Shown here: positions 26,806 to 36,203 of the stretch, in pieces | Position numbering within the stretch: position 1 is the stretch's first letter | Layout: each line of letters begins with the position of its first letter | Source of the DNA: a bacterium | GTDB lineage: Bacteria; Hinthialibacterota; Hinthialibacteria; Hinthialibacterales; Hinthialibacteraceae | Assembly: GCA_016125385.1 (NCBI GenBank) | Contig: WGLV01000013.1 | Span: forward strand, 120,791-184,790 | Length of the DNA: 64,000 nt | Reading direction: 5' to 3' | Program-made: the position numbers and the translations under genes | The notes under the pieces: generated by a model | What the model saw: the letters and a program-made list of their open reading frames with translations, nothing else | The model's database searches: none | Told to the model about the DNA's origin: nothing

Positions 26806-27066
26806 TTATCCGCGCCGCTTCAAGTGAAACAGCAGGCGTCCACAGCTGTGAACCGCGAATCCAAAGGCGAGCAGACTGGCGGCGAGAAGAATCTGGACAT
26901 TCAACACCATCAGCAGAAAGCCGACAAACGCGATCGCCGCGCCCAGCACCTGAAGCCCAGCGCGGTGATACAGCACGATCAACATGCCTGAAACCCACAC
27001 CGCCGCGCTGCCGAAAACCGCCGTCATGCCAGGCCCGTAGGCTTGAGTTACGTTGTCCAGAATCAT
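26806..27066 (-). CDS. Small hydrophobic membrane protein
   Basis: An 86-residue protein with about three hydrophobic segments (AVFGSAAVWVSGMLIVLY, VLGAAIAFVGFLLMVLN, ILLAASLLAFGFAV) and a basic tail (LFHLKRRG). GAGGGT stands about seven bases before the ATG. Nothing indicates its function. Lying between trpD and the glycan-transferase fusion on the same strand, it could belong to either. Coding status rests on the ribosome site and the regular hydrophobic pattern. Confidence 0.5.
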   Translation of the reverse strand: MILDNVTQAYGPGMTAVFGSAAVWVSGMLIVLYHRAGLQVLGAAIAFVGFLLMVLNVQILLAASLLAFGFAVHSCGRLLFHLKRRG

Positions 27067-27161
27067 GGTGATACCCTCATGGATATCATATCACAAAATC
27101 TCCCGGGCGGCTGAGAGTCAATTCGATATTCCGTATTTCCGTCTGGATGAAAATCAGGAGT

Positions 27162-29255
27162 TTAATACGCGCCTTTGCCAAAGAGGACCACGGGGATGGT
27201 TTTGAGCAGGATAATGATATCGAAAAGCAACGACTGGTTCTGAATATAGTAAAAATCGTATTCCAGATTGGTATGCAGAGGCAGGTCCTTGCGTCCGCTG
27301 ATCTGCCACAGGCCGGTGATGCCGGGCAGCACCGAAAGCCGCTGACGTTGCCACGGTTCATAGTTATTGACGATAAACGGCATCTCGGGCCGCGGCCCCA
27401 CCATGCTCATCTCGCCGCGTAATACATTCCATAGTTGGGGAAGCTCGTCGAGACTCGTCCTGCGCAGAAAACGCCCGATGTAGGGCAACACGCGCGGATC
27501 ATCCTTGCGGATCGGCGCTTCAGCGTACTCGTTCACATTACGGAACATGGTGCGGAATTTGAACATGATGAATGGCTTACCGTCCTTACCGATCCGCTCG
27601 TGACGAAAGATGGTCGTCCCGTTTGAACTGAACCGGATCAGCAGACAGATCACCGGAAAGAACGGCAACGTCATCAACAGCAATCCGCTGGCCAGCGCGA
27701 TGTCGAGCGCGCGTTTACAGCTTGTCTCAAAGCCTGAAAGAGTCCGTTTGCGAAGCGCCTTGAAGGGGATGTCGTCGTCGCTGTCGAACAGGGCGCCGTC
27801 GGTGATCATGCCGAACATATCGGTCAGGATGTTGTACTGTCGAACCGAGGTGGTCTCGCCGCACGAAACCACCAGATTCAGCAGGTCGCGTTTGTCCATG
27901 CGCTGTTCGGCGAAAAACACTTCATCCACCGCCAGGTTTTTCGCCCACTCGGCCAGTTGCGCCACCGGGCCCAGAATCGGCGCGCCCGCCAGCGCGGCGC
28001 CCGGAGCCGCGTCGTCGGCCAGTACGCCCAACACCTCGTACTTGCCGCGCGGCTGCATCTTGAGCCGCTGAATCACCTTGCCGGCGTGATCGCCGCCGCC
28101 CACGACCAGAGCGCGCACCCGGCCGATGCCTTCTTCGTACAGTTTGCGCTCCATATACGACCAGGTCATGCGCGAAGCCAGAATCAACACGAATGCGATC
28201 GCGGCGGACAGCAAAAGCACCGCCCGGCCCGGATCGAGTTCCTTTAACAGAAACGCGATGGCCATTGAAGAAATCAGAAACAGAAAAACCATCTTGACAA
28301 TGTTAGATAGTTCATCGAGCGCGGCGGTCAGATACTGCCGCCGGTAGAGATCGAGCGAGGCGCAGATCACGATCCAGACCGTCACCACGATGGGCAACGC
28401 GTACAGATAATTCATGAAGGGGTTGAGCGGCTTCTGAAGCGCGGAAGGCAGAAACCCTAATGTGGGGAAGATTTCAGCGCGAACGAAATACGCCGAGATC
28501 CACGCCAGCGACACCATCAGCGCGTCGGTGATAACCAGCGCGCCCACACGGAACGTGAATAGGATGTTGCCCAACAGATAACGCTTCCACAAGCGGCGGG
28601 GTTCGAGACACAGTCGCCAGAGCCACTCCAGACCGGCTTTTCTCATCCACACCGGCGCTCGCTGAATTCCCCGTGCGGTGTAGTCGAGCAGTCCGCCCAC
28701 GCCCCACGCGACCGATACGCCCAGTTCCTTGAGATGCTCGCGGATCCAGAGCTCCTGTTTGGGAGCGCCCATGCCGACGATAAGAATATCGGGTTGCGCC
28801 GCTTTGATCTCTTCGATCACGGCGGCCTCATCTTCATCTTTGAAATAACCGTGATGGCTGCCGACGATGTTGAGCCCGGGGTGACGCTCGACGAAGGCTT
28901 CCGCCGCGCCCTGAGCCACGCCGGGTTCGCCCCCCAGCAGGAAAATGCGGTACTGTTTTTCGACCGCCCGGCGGCAGAACTCGGGCAACAGGTCGTTCGC
29001 GTTCAACCGTTCGGGCAGCGGGTGGCCAAACAGGCGAGACGCCCACACCACGCCCATTCCATCGGCGTAAACCAGATCCGATCCGGCGATGGTTTCACGA
29101 TAGGCGCGATCAGACCAGCATTTATTCAGACAGTCGGCGTTAAGGTATGAAACCTGATGAGGTATGCGGGAATGAACGAATTCATCGATACGGCCCAGAA
29201 ATTCATCGGCCGTCAACGAATCGATATCAATGCCCATCAAACGGCTTCGCACCAT
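27162..29255 (-). CDS. Fusion of WecG/TagA/CpsF glycosyltransferase and polyprenyl glycosylphosphotransferase
   Basis: A 697-residue bifunctional enzyme for starting a lipid-linked polysaccharide. Residues 1-~235 are a WecG/TagA/CpsF glycosyltransferase: [36 protein letters not shown] and [12 protein letters not shown]. Several membrane helices (~237-345) and a Rossmann-like CoA-binding domain ([16 protein letters not shown]) follow. The C-terminus (~505-697) is a bacterial sugar transferase (WbaP/WcaJ/PssY type): [40 protein letters not shown] and [11 protein letters not shown]. The C-terminal half would load sugar-1-phosphate on undecaprenyl phosphate and the N-terminal half add the next sugar. 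The two activities are usually separate proteins. No start-site Shine-Dalgarno is obvious. Confidence 0.92.
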   Translation of the reverse strand: MVRSRLMGIDIDSLTADEFLGRIDEFVHSRIPHQVSYLNADCLNKCWSDRAYRETIAGSDLVYADGMGVVWASRLFGHPLPERLNANDLLPEFCRRAVEKQYRIFLLGGEPGVAQGAAEAFVERHPGLNIVGSHHGYFKDEDEAAVIEEIKAAQPDILIVGMGAPKQELWIREHLKELGVSVAWGVGGLLDYTARGIQRAPVWMRKAGLEWLWRLCLEPRRLWKRYLLGNILFTFRVGALVITDALMVSLAWISAYFVRAEIFPTLGFLPSALQKPLNPFMNYLYALPIVVTVWIVICASLDLYRRQYLTAALDELSNIVKMVFLFLISSMAIAFLLKELDPGRAVLLLSAAIAFVLILASRMTWSYMERKLYEEGIGRVRALVVGGGDHAGKVIQRLKMQPRGKYEVLGVLADDAAPGAALAGAPILGPVAQLAEWAKNLAVDEVFFAEQRMDKRDLLNLVVSCGETTSVRQYNILTDMFGMITDGALFDSDDDIPFKALRKRTLSGFETSCKRALDIALASGLLLMTLPFFPVICLLIRFSSNGTTIFRHERIGKDGKPFIMFKFRTMFRNVNEYAEAPIRKDDPRVLPYIGRFLRRTSLDELPQLWNVLRGEMSMVGPRPEMPFIVNNYEPWQRQRLSVLPGITGLWQISGRKDLPLHTNLEYDFYYIQNQSLLFDIIILLKTIPVVLFGKGAY

Positions 29256-29394
29256 GGCGAAAACAACTCCAGAGCCTCATCGGGCTCGCGGGTTTCAGAT
29301 TAAAGGATTGCAAGTGGTTTAGTATATTACGCTTCCACTCGTGTTGAAGCGCCGCGAGGCCTGAATGGCTCTCACACCACTCCGGGGAAGTTCC

Positions 29395-29422
29395 TTGACT
29401 CATGCCTCATGGACGGTATGAT
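29395..29422 (+). promoter_or_regulatory. Candidate sigma70-type promoter for tatA
   Basis: TTGACT (29395-29400), a 16-base spacer and TATGAT (29417-29422), five of six matches to consensus in each hexamer. It lies ~115 bases before the tatA ATG in an otherwise featureless 280-base gap. Confidence 0.5.
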
Positions 29423-29538
29423 GAATGTTGCTGCCTATGAGGGAGAAAGCGTTTCTTTTTAAACGCCAATCCGTTATCACCGCGTACAGCGGGCGCAGTC
29501 GCCGCAGTGGCAACCCCTCATCAGCAAGGAGACGAATC

Positions 29539-29745
29539 ATGCCGTGGAACATGGGACCTTGGGAACTCGCGATTATTCTCGTCATTGTGCTTCTTCTTTT
29601 TGGAGCCAAACGACTGCCTGAAATGGGCAAATCGCTCGGAACAGGCATCCGCGAGTTCAAAAAATCGCTCAGCGCGATTAATGAAGACGACGAAAAAGAC
29701 AAGAAGGAAGCCTCATCGCAGATTGAGGACAAAAAAGAAGCCTGA
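29539..29745 (+). CDS. tatA: Sec-independent translocase subunit TatA/TatE
   Basis: Forms the pore-forming oligomer of the twin-arginine translocon. A 68-residue protein: short N-terminus, membrane helix [20 protein letters not shown], the conserved hinge and amphipathic helix [20 protein letters not shown], then a highly charged tail. AAGGAG lies seven bases before the ATG at 29539. There is no tatB or tatC next to it. At least two window proteins (22234-23562 and the protein starting at 4936) carry Tat-like signals. Monocistronic: a terminator follows. Confidence 0.95.
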   Translation: MPWNMGPWELAIILVIVLLLFGAKRLPEMGKSLGTGIREFKKSLSAINEDDEKDKKEASSQIEDKKEA

Positions 29746-29782
29746 GCCCGTTGACGCAGGTTACAACGTTGAAACACGACAA

Positions 29783-29815
29783 CAAAACCCCTGGCTGGTT
29801 CGCCAGGGGTTTTTC
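29783..29815 (+). terminator. Rho-independent terminator after tatA
   Basis: Stem ACCCCTGGC / GCCAGGGGT (29787-29795 with 29802-29810), six-base loop, then TTTTT. Confidence 0.88.
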
Positions 29816-29969
29816 TCGTTCTTGTACGATGTTCTGAGAAGCGCTTCAATCTGCTTGAAGCATCTTTGATATTTCAGACCCCGAATCCCCGATAAGCCAA
29901 AGGCTATTTGAATGTTCCAAGTCGATTGGGTGGATTCAAGACCGCTGATTTGAGTAAGGGGCCCATGCG

Positions 29970-30644
29970 ATGGCGATCAAGATACAAACGATGCAGATTG
30001 GCGACGTCGCCGTGATAACCATCACTGGCGATTTCGACTCGCGAAGCAATCAACATCTTGATAAAACCCTCAAGACGCTTTCGATCAGCGGCGTCTGCAA
30101 AATCGTTCTGGACGTCTCGTCGTTGCGATTCATCGGAAACCAGACCGTCAGCGTTCTGATCTCGAATCTCAAAGAGTTGCGCGCCGCCGGCGGCAATATC
30201 AAAATCCTCAATCCGCAGCGCCAGGTCATCGATTATCTCAAACAGAATCGCATCTTCGAGATTTTTGAGATATTCCCGTCACGCGCTGAAGCGGTAAATT
30301 CATACAAGACCGGTAAAGGCGCTCTCTCCGCCGAAGAGCTCGACAAAACCGCGCCCGCCAGGGCCGGCGAGGCGCCGTCTTTCTCCGAAGCCCCATCGCC
30401 CAGGCCAAGCGCGGCGGCGCGATTCGCTTCAACGGGTCCACAGCCGCCCGCTCAGGATGCCACAAGCGCGCGCGCAAAATTTGAAACCGATGAAGTGCTC
30501 TACGCCAACAGCTGCATGCTGACCGCTCTGGTGAAACTGCTTGAAAAGAAAAAAGTGATCACCGCCGGCGAAGCCAGGGAGCTGCTTCAATTCGAACCCA
30601 TGGCTCAGGCCAATGACGAAAACCCCGACGCCTCCTCTCAATAA
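29970..30644 (+). CDS. STAS-domain (anti-sigma-antagonist-like) protein with C-terminal extension
   Basis: Regulatory 224-residue protein. Residues 1-105 are a STAS domain (VAVITITGDFDSRSN, KIVLDVSSLRFIGNQTVSVLI, LRAAGGNIKILNP) as in SpoIIAA/RsbV. The phosphorylatable serine motif, usually D-S-S-G, is replaced by GNQT, so control by an anti-sigma kinase would have to differ. A Pro/Ala-rich linker (~115-165) leads to a short helical C-terminal module (NSCMLTALVKLLEKKKVITAGEARELL) resembling a docking helix. AAGGGG precedes the ATG by six to seven bases. No anti-sigma factor or phosphatase gene is adjacent. The next gene is transcribed in the same direction, 171 bases on. Confidence 0.85.
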   Translation: MAIKIQTMQIGDVAVITITGDFDSRSNQHLDKTLKTLSISGVCKIVLDVSSLRFIGNQTVSVLISNLKELRAAGGNIKILNPQRQVIDYLKQNRIFEIFEIFPSRAEAVNSYKTGKGALSAEELDKTAPARAGEAPSFSEAPSPRPSAAARFASTGPQPPAQDATSARAKFETDEVLYANSCMLTALVKLLEKKKVITAGEARELLQFEPMAQANDENPDASSQ

Positions 30645-30815
30645 TCACCCGCACCGGTCTTTCACGAACGAAAATCGATGCAAGGCGGAAAAAAGGGCTT
30701 GTAAGACTCTCGCGAGAACAATACCATTGAAACCGTTTTGCGGCGGACCATCCGCCGCCGCGGCGCCGGAGCCAGCCGCTTCAGGCGATTCCCAGGTGGA
30801 AGGAATATCGAAACG

Positions 30816-31367
30816 ATGAGTGTATTGATTCCCAAACGGATGTTTTTCACCAAAGGCGTCGGCTTTCACAAAGAAGAGCTGCGTTCGTATGAATTGGCTT
30901 TGCGCGACGCCGGTATCGCGGTATGCAATCTGGTGAGCGTTTCCAGCATTTTCCCGCCTGGGTGCAAAATCATCTCCAAGGCGGTTGGCGTAAAAGAGTT
31001 AAACCCCGGCGCGATCACGTTCGCCGTACAGGCGCGTTGTTCAACCAACGAACCCCGGCGGCAACTGGCGGCCTCAATCGGCCTCGCTCTTCCCGCTCAA
31101 AAAGATCATTACGGCTACTTGAGCGAGTTTCACGGGTTCGGTCTCAGCAGCAGAGAAGCGGGCGACTACGCCGAAGACCTCGCCGCCGCCATGCTGGCCA
31201 CCACGCTGGGCGTTGAGTTCGACGAAAACAAATCGTGGGACGAAAAAGAAGAAGTCTTCAAATTCAGCGGCAAGATCGTTCAAACCCGAAATATCACCCA
31301 GACGGCGGTCAACAAGCCGGGTGGTTATACCACCGTCGTCGCGGCGGCCATTCTGCTGTTAGACTGA
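30816..31367 (+). CDS. Pyruvoyl-dependent arginine decarboxylase
   Basis: Self-processing enzyme that converts arginine to agmatine for polyamine synthesis. The cleavage site is VSSI with Ser43-Ser44; the second serine becomes the pyruvoyl group. Other family features are [20 protein letters not shown] and the C-terminal [17 protein letters not shown]. The 183-residue length is typical. ATG 30816 is chosen because GGAAGGA lies upstream and the N-terminus ([14 protein letters not shown]) aligns with the family. The enzyme class is typical of archaea, chlamydiae and several environmental phyla. No agmatinase or spermidine synthase is adjacent. Confidence 0.93.
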   Translation: MSVLIPKRMFFTKGVGFHKEELRSYELALRDAGIAVCNLVSVSSIFPPGCKIISKAVGVKELNPGAITFAVQARCSTNEPRRQLAASIGLALPAQKDHYGYLSEFHGFGLSSREAGDYAEDLAAAMLATTLGVEFDENKSWDEKEEVFKFSGKIVQTRNITQTAVNKPGGYTTVVAAAILLLD

Positions 31368-31460
31368 CCCGTCATTTTCTTTCGGCGAAAGGGCGCTTCG
31401 GGGCTGACCGCTTCGAAGCGCTTTCTATTTCCATCGCCGGACGGCGCACGCGAGGTTGCA

Positions 31461-32459
31461 ATGACAGTTCTTATCACCGGGGCGGCCGGTTATCTGGGCC
31501 AGGCGATACTGCGGGCGGGCGCCGCGCGCGGCGCCGCCATGCGAGGCCTGATCCATCACGAACCGCCGCCTGAATCCATTCAGGGCGTTGAATGGATCAA
31601 GGGCGACGTTACCGATCCGGAATCGATGCGGCGCGCGGTGGATGGATGCCGGGCGGTGATCCACGCGGCGGCGTTGGTTTCGATCTGGCGCCGCGACCCC
31701 GCCGATTTTTTTCGCGTCAACGCCGATGGAACTCGCAACGTCTTTCAAGCCGCGTTTAACGCGAGCGTTGAGCGCGTTGTGTTTACCTCATCTTTTTTCG
31801 CGCTGGGGCCAGGAACAGGCGCGGCGGCCAGTGAAGACCACTGGACGAGTGAAGAACCTCCCACCGCGTATGGACGTTCGAAACGCGAAGCGGAACTGAT
31901 CGCGCGCGAGTGGGCGCGCCATCACGATATCGTCACCGTCTATCCGGCGGTGATTTTCGGCCCCGGCCGAAAAACGCAAGGCAACTATATCACACGGGTG
32001 GTTCAGGATTTCCGCCGCAGGCGCATCCCCGGCCTGCTGGGGCCGGGCGACCGCGTCATGACCTTTTCTTACGTCGCTGACGTCGCCGAAGGACACTGGC
32101 TGGCGCTGGAAAAGAGCGAACCGGCGGAGCGCTACATTCTTGGCGGCGAAGACGCATCATTGACTGATTTTTTTGGCATTCTCGAAGAGTTCAGCGGCGT
32201 AAAAGCGCCTCGCTGGGAGATTCCCTACCCCGCCGCGTGGCTGGCCGCCATGCTGGATGAACAGCGCGCGGCGGCGTTCGGCGCGCTTCCCCGCCTGACC
32301 CGTGAAACGCTTCGCGTATATCAACATCACTGGCGATATTCGAGCGCGCGCGCCATGGATAAACTGGGCTACACTCGCACGCCGCTCAAGATGGGCCTGC
32401 TTCAGTTGTTTGACGCCCTGGGATGCCCCGTCCCCGGCGCGCCGGAACGAATCCGTTAA
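31461..32459 (+). CDS. NAD-dependent epimerase/dehydratase (extended SDR)
   Basis: Extended short-chain dehydrogenase/reductase, 332 residues. The nucleotide-binding motif GAAGYLG is at 7-13, DVTD at 49-52 and HAAALVS near 68. The active site is Ser/Tyr137-x3-Lys141 (FTSSFF, YGRSK). The overall pattern is nearest dihydroflavonol-4-reductase/HpnA-like members, acting on a sugar, sterol or hopanoid precursor. The substrate cannot be told from sequence. It is convergent with the binding-lipoprotein gene, with 21 bases between ends. Confidence 0.9.
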   Translation: MTVLITGAAGYLGQAILRAGAARGAAMRGLIHHEPPPESIQGVEWIKGDVTDPESMRRAVDGCRAVIHAAALVSIWRRDPADFFRVNADGTRNVFQAAFNASVERVVFTSSFFALGPGTGAAASEDHWTSEEPPTAYGRSKREAELIAREWARHHDIVTVYPAVIFGPGRKTQGNYITRVVQDFRRRRIPGLLGPGDRVMTFSYVADVAEGHWLALEKSEPAERYILGGEDASLTDFFGILEEFSGVKAPRWEIPYPAAWLAAMLDEQRAAAFGALPRLTRETLRVYQHHWRYSSARAMDKLGYTRTPLKMGLLQLFDALGCPVPGAPERIR

Positions 32460-32480
32460 ATCAGCGGCTCGGCCAATCGG

Positions 32481-33461
32481 TCATCGCGTCTCACTCCGTG
32501 AGTTTTTTTGAGTCACGATGCGCGGGCGTTCCCAATTGGTATCGCGAAACACTTTGTCCGTTGTAAGCCGATCGGCCAGTACACTGACCGCTTCCGCGCC
32601 CCACTCCGCCGGTGGCTTCCCCACCAGCGCGGCGATTCGGCCATCCAAAATCCAATCGTTCCATTCCGGCAGGTTGCCCATCGTCACTACAGTCAGGCCA
32701 TTCAGCGCATCCAGCGGCGGGTCGCCCATACAGAGCGGCGCCGGACTCAACCAGATCCACGCGTTGCACTCGGGGTGCTCCTGCTGATAATTACGAATCG
32801 CATCCCACACGGGCGCATCGTCTCCGCCGAACTCCACCACGCCGAGCATGCTCATCAGCCCCCCGCGCGTCTCCATCTCGCGGCGCACCCCGCCGAGCCG
32901 TTGCCGCATGACCGGGTCATCGCCTTTGGGCGCGAGCACGGCGAATCGGACGGCGTCTTCACGCAGCGTCTTGAGCGTACGCACCAGCGCCGTGCCGCAT
33001 TGTTCATGGTTGTAGCCAAAATACGCGAGACGAGACGAACCCGGCGCGTCGGAGAGAAACGTTACCACATCGACTCCCGCGCTCGACGCCTCATTGATGG
33101 CGGGCCCCGCCAGAGCGGGATCGTCAACCATCACCACCGCGCCCTGTACGGAACGCCCCGCCAGCGAACGGATCATCTCCGCCTGTTCGGCGGCGTCTTC
33201 CGGTTCAAGCCAGATCAGATGAATATCGGCGATGGCCGCTTTCAATTGTTCAACCGCCTGCTCGGCTCCACCGCGCAGTTCTCGATAAAACGGTTCGTAG
33301 TCACGGTCAAAGCCCGAGCACGGACCGGTCACTACCGCCAGCGTCAGGCTGGGCGGCGGAGTGGGTTTCGGCGCAGGGGGAGGGGCGCTTTCACCGCCGC
33401 AAGACGCCAGCCAGACCAGAACCGCAACCGCAATAAGGGGAATTCCAGATGCCCGTTTCAT
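32481..33461 (-). CDS. Sugar-binding-type periplasmic lipoprotein (type 1 PBP fold)
   Basis: Solute-binding protein of the ribose/galactose (Peripla_BP_4) fold, 326 residues. The signal ends in lipobox LASC, then a Pro-rich tether (APPPAPKPTPPP). Fold landmarks are LTLAVVTGPCSGF, GAVVMVDDPALAGPAINEA, FLSDAPGSSRLAYFGYNHEQCG and VVTMGNLPEWNDWILDG. These proteins usually feed sugars to an ABC importer or to a receptor, but no permease or ATPase gene is nearby, so the partner is elsewhere or it has a sensory role. Confidence 0.85.
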   Translation of the reverse strand: MKRASGIPLIAVAVLVWLASCGGESAPPPAPKPTPPPSLTLAVVTGPCSGFDRDYEPFYRELRGGAEQAVEQLKAAIADIHLIWLEPEDAAEQAEMIRSLAGRSVQGAVVMVDDPALAGPAINEASSAGVDVVTFLSDAPGSSRLAYFGYNHEQCGTALVRTLKTLREDAVRFAVLAPKGDDPVMRQRLGGVRREMETRGGLMSMLGVVEFGGDDAPVWDAIRNYQQEHPECNAWIWLSPAPLCMGDPPLDALNGLTVVTMGNLPEWNDWILDGRIAALVGKPPAEWGAEAVSVLADRLTTDKVFRDTNWERPRIVTQKNSRSETR

Positions 33462-33588
33462 AAAAACAATCCCGTCCTCATGATATCGTCAGCGGGCGAT
33501 CATACACCGCTCGCCTTTTTTCATACAGAATTTATCGCTCTTTTCAAACGGCGGGTCAAAAAAATGATTGAATCCCCTTCAGCCATAA

Positions 33589-33617
33589 TTGACATCCGGC
33601 GTGACGATTGGTATGTT
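33589..33617 (+). promoter_or_regulatory. Candidate sigma70-type promoter for bactofilin
   Basis: A perfect TTGACA (33589-33594), a 17-base spacer and TATGTT (33612-33617). It lies 79 bases before the GTG of the bactofilin gene. Confidence 0.5.
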
Positions 33618-33695
33618 TGATTCTCGCGCTGTTTATAGAAAATAGCGAATCCTGGCTTTATCATGAGATATTCTGTCTCTTGGAGGATGTAAATC

Positions 33696-34184
33696 GTGGA
33701 TATCCTTCGTAATGAACGAACCGGTCAATCGTCTCCCGCGACGGCGTCGAGCGGTTCTCGATTTGACGAACGCCCGTACACCACCCTTGGAAAAGATACT
33801 GAATTCGAGGGTACTCTAAAATTTAAAGACGGGCTTCGGATTGAAGGCAAGTTTAATGGCGATATTTCCACAGACGGCTATCTGATTATTGGCGACACCG
33901 GTCAGGTCACCGCCGAAATTTCCGTGGGAAGCATCATCGTTGAGGGCAAAGTAACCGGCAATATTCAAGCGAAAGACCTGGTTGAGTTGCGCAGTTCCGC
34001 TGAAATGCGCGGCGATATCTCCGCCTCCAAACTGAAGATTGAAGAAGGCGTGGTCTTCGTGGGTAAATCCGACGTTCAGCCTCGCGACAATCGAGGCGGC
34101 AACTCGCCCGCTCCCCGACAACCAAATAAGCCTGACGATGACAAAAGCGATAAGAAAGACAACAAGGATCAGGGCAACAAGTAA
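33696..34184 (+). CDS. Bactofilin family cytoskeletal protein
   Basis: Polymer-forming right-handed beta-helix protein that scaffolds local cell-wall or envelope enzymes. The 162-residue protein has a disordered N-terminus, the bactofilin core (~30-130: FEGTLKFKDGLRIEGKFNGD, YLIIGDTGQVTAEI, IIVEGKVTGNIQAKDLVEL) and a charged tail (KPDDDKSDKKDNKDQ). Initiation at GTG 33696 is supported by TTGGAGG about nine bases upstream. A dedicated promoter and terminator make it a single-gene unit. Confidence 0.95.
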   Translation: MDILRNERTGQSSPATASSGSRFDERPYTTLGKDTEFEGTLKFKDGLRIEGKFNGDISTDGYLIIGDTGQVTAEISVGSIIVEGKVTGNIQAKDLVELRSSAEMRGDISASKLKIEEGVVFVGKSDVQPRDNRGGNSPAPRQPNKPDDDKSDKKDNKDQGNK

Positions 34185-34212
34185 GCGCGGCGATTTGATG
34201 GTATTGACGGAA

Positions 34213-34246
34213 TCCACCCATCCTCTGGATGGGTGTTTTCGTTTTT
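34213..34246 (+). terminator. Rho-independent terminator after bactofilin
   Basis: Perfect nine-base-pair stem CACCCATCC / GGATGGGTG (34215-34223 with 34227-34235), TCT loop, then TTTTCGTTTTT. Confidence 0.9.
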
Positions 34247-34307
34247 ACCGGGCTGGCATAATCCAGTTCACACAAAGTTCCGATCCGTTCTTGAAAAGGA
34301 GCGCCCT

Positions 34308-35324
34308 ATGAAATCGCTTCCCCGGAAACTCGATCTCGCCCAAAAGCCGACTCCTTTACAAAAATTACCCCACCTGAGCCGCGAGTGGGGCGTCGACCTG
34401 CGAGTCAAGCGAGATGATCTGACCGGAGCGGCGCTATCTGGAAACAAGATCCGCAAATTGGAATACCTGCTGGGCGAAGCGCTCGATCTAGGCTGTGACA
34501 CAGTTATTACCTGTGGCGCGGTCACATCGAATCACGCCCGCGCCACCGCGCTGGCCGCGCGTGGGCAGGGGCTTGATTCGGTACTCGTGCTGGCGGGCGA
34601 TGAACCCGAATGGGCGCTGGGCAACCTGCAACTCGATCTGCTGGCCGGTGCGGAAGTGCGCTACATCACGCGTCAGGATTACTCGGCGCGGGTCGAAATC
34701 ATTCTCGAAGAAACCGCTGAAGAACTGCGGCGCGCGGGTAAAAAACCCTACGTCATCCCGACTGGCGGCTCGAATGAAGTCGGCCTGCTGGGGTACGTCG
34801 ACGCGGTGGAAGAAATGTTGGGCCAGTGCGGCGAACAGAACTGGCGGCCCGACGCGATCGTCTGCGCCGTCGGCTCAGGCGGGACCTACGCGGGCCTGTC
34901 GCTGGGATGCGCGGTTCATCGCGGCCCGGCGGTTTGGGGCGTGCTGGTCTGTGGATCGGTCGCGACATTCACCGAAAAAGCGCAGTCGGATATCGATCTT
35001 GCCTGCGAACGATTCTCCATCGACGAGCCGGTCGATTCCGCACCACGCCGCCTGGTCGACGGCTATATAGCGGGGGGCTACGCCCTGACGAACTCCGAAC
35101 AACTCAACTTCTTGCGAAAAACGGCTCAAACCGAGGCCCTCATCCTCGACCCGGTTTATACCAATAAGGCCTTTTTCGGCCTTCACGGTGAGATTCAGGC
35201 GGGACGCCTCCCGGCCGGATCGAATGTACTGTTCGTCCACACCGGCGGAATCTTCGGCCTGTCGGCGTTTGGCGAGGCGATGACGCGGGAATGGGGCGGC
35301 GTCAGATGTTGGACCGGCGCCTGA
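34308..35324 (+). CDS. dcyD: PLP-dependent D-cysteine desulfhydrase / ACC deaminase family
   Basis: Fold-type II PLP enzyme that breaks down D-cysteine to pyruvate, ammonia and sulfide, or a close relative acting on 1-aminocyclopropane-carboxylate. KRDDLTGAALSGNKIRKLEYL holds the PLP lysine, Lys47 in GNKIRKLE. Further landmarks are GAVTSNHARATALAA, PTGGSNEVGLLGYV, GSGGTYAGLSLG and the C-terminal HTGGIFGL. Length is 338 aa. ATG 34308 has AAAAGGAG seven bases upstream. Without biochemical data, the ACC deaminase alternative cannot be excluded. Confidence 0.88.
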   Translation: MKSLPRKLDLAQKPTPLQKLPHLSREWGVDLRVKRDDLTGAALSGNKIRKLEYLLGEALDLGCDTVITCGAVTSNHARATALAARGQGLDSVLVLAGDEPEWALGNLQLDLLAGAEVRYITRQDYSARVEIILEETAEELRRAGKKPYVIPTGGSNEVGLLGYVDAVEEMLGQCGEQNWRPDAIVCAVGSGGTYAGLSLGCAVHRGPAVWGVLVCGSVATFTEKAQSDIDLACERFSIDEPVDSAPRRLVDGYIAGGYALTNSEQLNFLRKTAQTEALILDPVYTNKAFFGLHGEIQAGRLPAGSNVLFVHTGGIFGLSAFGEAMTREWGGVRCWTGA

Positions 35325-35421
35325 TTGTGGAGCCGCCGGAAGGCCCCCTCACATAATTTTCACGCTTTTCTTCACCCATTTTCTGCATAACCACGTATAA
35401 TCTTCTTCCGTTGAAAAGGGA

Positions 35422-35450
35422 TTGACAAACGGGAAGCGCGAACGTATGGT
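35422..35450 (+). promoter_or_regulatory. Candidate sigma70-type promoter for the DksA/TraR-type gene
   Basis: A perfect TTGACA (35422-35427), a 17-base spacer and TATGGT (35445-35450), with a leader of about 115 bases before the ATG at 35573. Confidence 0.5.
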
Positions 35451-35572
35451 TGCTTTCCCAACTGGAAATCTATTCACCCGGCGTCGCTCAAACCAGAAAC
35501 AACACCTTGATTTTCATAAGCTTAATCGCAATTCAGAGCGCCGCCGCATCAATAGGGTCTGGATAAAACGTT

Positions 35573-35971
35573 ATGGTGAAATCGAAGAAGAAAACCCCGG
35601 CCAAACCCGCCCGCTCCCCCAAAAAGAACGCCCGGCTCGATGAGCTGAAAGTTAAATTGCAACAGGAACGGGACAATCTGGTCAGCTCGCTGGACAGCGA
35701 TTCCGGCAGGTTGGCTGAAATGAGCGGTCAAGGCGATCTGGTCGACCAGAGCAACGATTTTCGTGAACGCGAATTATTGATGGGCATGGCGGAACACGAT
35801 CGTGAACGCCTGATGGCCATCAATGAAGCGCTGGCGATGATCGATCAGGGTACGTATGGAGTCTGCGCCATGTGCGAAGAGGAGATTCCCGAGGCGCGCC
35901 TGCTGGCCGTACCCACCGCGAAATACTGCGTAAAGTGTCAGTCGATCGTTGAATCGAAAAAACTGGACTGA
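35573..35971 (+). CDS. TraR/DksA C4-type zinc-finger protein
   Basis: Secondary-channel RNA polymerase regulator family, 132 residues. The N-terminus is very lysine-rich (MVKSKKKTPAKPARSPKKNA). A coiled-coil hairpin (RLDELKVKLQQERDNLVSSL, LMAINEALAMIDQGTYGVC) is followed by a four-cysteine zinc finger: Cys98, Cys101, Cys119, Cys122. The hairpin tip lacks the D-x-x-D-A of true DksA, so this is more like the broad DksA/YteA group. It has its own promoter candidate. Regulation of stress or starvation transcription is inferred. Confidence 0.9.
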   Translation: MVKSKKKTPAKPARSPKKNARLDELKVKLQQERDNLVSSLDSDSGRLAEMSGQGDLVDQSNDFRERELLMGMAEHDRERLMAINEALAMIDQGTYGVCAMCEEEIPEARLLAVPTAKYCVKCQSIVESKKLD

Positions 35972-36203
35972 ATAATCTCCGGCGGGGGCTCGCGCCGCGC
36001 GCTCCCGTCATGCTCCCACCCGCCTCAGCCTGTTCGGAATTGCTTCCGTTTTTATCTCGCTTCGTCCATAATCGCGCAAACCGGCTTATATTTATTCGAA
36101 CCGTTTTGATTCGTATCGGATGGTTTGAAAAATCCGTTTTTGATACAAACGCCGCCAGTTGGTTTCGTCTTTACTGAAAACCACCATAACCGGAACCGTT
36201 TAC

